A model generated the notes under the pieces. That model searched no databases and had not been told where the DNA came from. It saw nothing but the letters and a program-made list of their open reading frames with translations. From contig SLLU01000135.1 in NCBI GenBank assembly GCA_007133925.1, positions 1 through 7,630 of the forward strand: a DNA stretch of 7,630 bases, given 5' to 3'. Both the position numbers and the translations under genes were made by a program. Shown here one piece after another: positions 6,821 through 7,630 of the stretch. This DNA is from Candidatus Halarchaeoplasma halalkaliphilum (GTDB taxonomy: Archaea; Thermoplasmatota; Thermoplasmata; Halarchaeoplasmatales; Halarchaeoplasmataceae). How positions within the stretch are numbered: position 1 is the stretch's first letter; each line of letters starts with the position of its first letter.

Positions 6821-6831
6821 AGTACATCGGG

Positions 6832-6846
6832 CAAAATCCTATAATG
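6832..6846 (+). promoter_or_regulatory. Candidate archaeal promoter of the PatB/MalY-like gene
   Basis: CAAAATCCTATAATG resembles a BRE (CAAAA, 6832-6836) plus TATA box (CTATAATG, 6839-6846). The consensus distance puts the transcript start near 6868, about 5 nt before the ATG at 6873, so the mRNA may be almost leaderless. The element lies between two GTACAT copies (6822-6827 and 6846-6851). Confidence 0.5.
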
Positions 6847-6872
6847 TACATTGAGGATACTCCAGGGATAAG

Positions 6873-7630
6873 ATGGACTTCGACAAGAAACTGGATCGTA
6901 AAGGGACTTACTGTGCGAAATGGGACTGTCTGGAGAAGTACTTCGGTAGAGACGACCTACTGCCCATGTGGGTGGCGGATTCGGATTGGAGGACCAGTGA
7001 GGCAATAATCCATGCTTTGAAAGAGAGGGTGGAACACGGTGCCTTCGGTTACACCAAACCAGGTAAAGAGCATGATCAAGCGGTGGTGGATTGGGTGAGA
7101 AGAAGGTACGGCTGGAGGATAGATCCCCAATGGATAGTATATACCAACGGTATAACATCCAGCCTAAGTGTGGCCGTGAGGACTTTCTCGGATACGGGTG
7201 ATTCGGTGGTTATACAGCCTCCGGTGTATTTTCCATTCTTTTCCCTGGTGGAGAACAGCGGTCGAAGGATTCTGGAGAACCGGTTGGAGTATGACGGACA
7301 AAGATACCGCATGGACCTGGACGACCTCCGCCAAAAGTTTTCCCCGGACGAGGACAGATTGGCCAATAGGACCAGTATGATGATACTGTGCAGCCCCCAC
7401 AATCCAGTGGGCCGTGTGTGGAGCAAAGATGAGCTGGAGCGATTGGTAGAACTGGCCATCGAGCACGATATCATGGTATTATCCGATGAGATCTTTTCAG
7501 ATTACATCTACAGGGGGAAGCACACTCCCTTTTCTTCCCTATCCCCGGAGGTCAAGTCCATGACCATGATTACGCCAGCCAAGAGTTTCAACATAGCCGG
7601 GTTGAAGATGGCTGTGATGATCATCCCTGA
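6873..7630 (+). CDS. PatB/MalY-type PLP-dependent C-S lyase / class I-II aminotransferase (3' end cut off)
   Basis: Partial: 252 residues are present and the frame runs open off the window end, about 130-140 residues short of the family length. It begins MDFDKKLDRKGTYCAKWD and has LPMWVADSDW (30-39), the opening typical of the PatB/MalY cystathionine beta-lyase-like group. PLP-site signatures follow in order: TNG (91-93, phosphate region), PPVYFPFF (116-123, with Tyr119 near the cofactor ring), CSPHNPVGRVW (173-183, Asn177), LSDEIFSD (203-210, Asp205 pairing with the pyridine nitrogen) and PAKSFNIAGLK (235-245), where Lys237 is the Schiff-base lysine. Likely reaction: beta-elimination of cystathionine or cysteine-type thioethers to pyruvate, ammonia and a thiol; transamination is the alternative. 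Only one in-frame ATG is available, because a TGA at 6852-6854 closes the frame upstream. It is divergent from the AOR-2 operon across 145 bp and may share its regulator. Confidence 0.9.
   Translation, partial: MDFDKKLDRKGTYCAKWDCLEKYFGRDDLLPMWVADSDWRTSEAIIHALKERVEHGAFGYTKPGKEHDQAVVDWVRRRYGWRIDPQWIVYTNGITSSLSVAVRTFSDTGDSVVIQPPVYFPFFSLVENSGRRILENRLEYDGQRYRMDLDDLRQKFSPDEDRLANRTSMMILCSPHNPVGRVWSKDELERLVELAIEHDIMVLSDEIFSDYIYRGKHTPFSSLSPEVKSMTMITPAKSFNIAGLKMAVMIIP

Noticed and set aside
6709..7158. A 149-codon minus-strand frame spanning the divergent intergenic region and the start of the C-S lyase gene.
   Set aside because: It overlaps the clear lyase coding region and both promoter candidates, and its translation has low-complexity, unfamiliar content.
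7076..7474. Minus-strand open frames of 132 and 100 codons within the lyase gene.
   Set aside because: They are antisense shadows of a strongly conserved PLP enzyme with no motif of their own.
7560..7577. ATGACCATGATTACGCCA is identical to the start of the lacZ-alpha region of common cloning vectors, near the window end.
   Set aside because: The reading frame continues through it into the expected PLP-lysine motif (PAKSFNIAGLK), and the following bases do not match the vector polylinker. It is taken as a chance match in genuine coding sequence.

Overview
The window looks like a piece of an anaerobic archaeal chromosome. The evidence is the promoter style (BRE plus TATA boxes), Shine-Dalgarno sites of the GGTG(AT) type, heavy use of AGG/AGA and ATA codons, and two tungsten-type aldehyde:ferredoxin oxidoreductases (AORs). 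A Thermoplasmatota-like or related euryarchaeal host would fit, but this is inference; no marker gene here settles the lineage.

Layout: positions 1-6727 carry five minus-strand genes that read as one operon. In transcription order they are AOR-2 (4997-6727), a MoaD/ThiS sulfur carrier (4687-4956), a bifunctional glutamate formimidoyltransferase/formimidoyl-THF cyclodeaminase (FTCD, 2803-4632), a ParB-like/GNAT fusion protein (1953-2798) and AOR-1 (26-1903). Gaps are 40, 54, 4 and 49 nt. A 145-bp divergent intergenic region (6728-6872) holds promoter-like boxes for both directions and a perfect 14-bp palindrome between them. Beyond it, on the plus strand, is the start of a PatB/MalY-type PLP-dependent C-S lyase or aminotransferase, cut by the window end. 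No RNA genes, mobile elements, CRISPR arrays or long repeats were seen.

How the genes may work together (inference): the lyase/aminotransferase, the formimino-handling FTCD and two ferredoxin-linked aldehyde oxidoreductases suggest fermentative amino-acid catabolism. Carbon skeletons or aldehydes would be oxidised with ferredoxin, and the formimino group of formiminoglutamate (the histidine-degradation product) would enter the folate C1 pool with release of ammonia. MoaD would support synthesis of the tungstopterin cofactor of the AORs. The GNAT fusion, nearly touching FTCD, may modify a protein or small molecule in the same pathway.

The least ordinary features are a C2H2 zinc-finger-like insert in FTCD, two divergent AOR paralogues bracketing a folate enzyme in one operon, the ParB-like/GNAT fusion next to FTCD, and the palindromic operator candidate.
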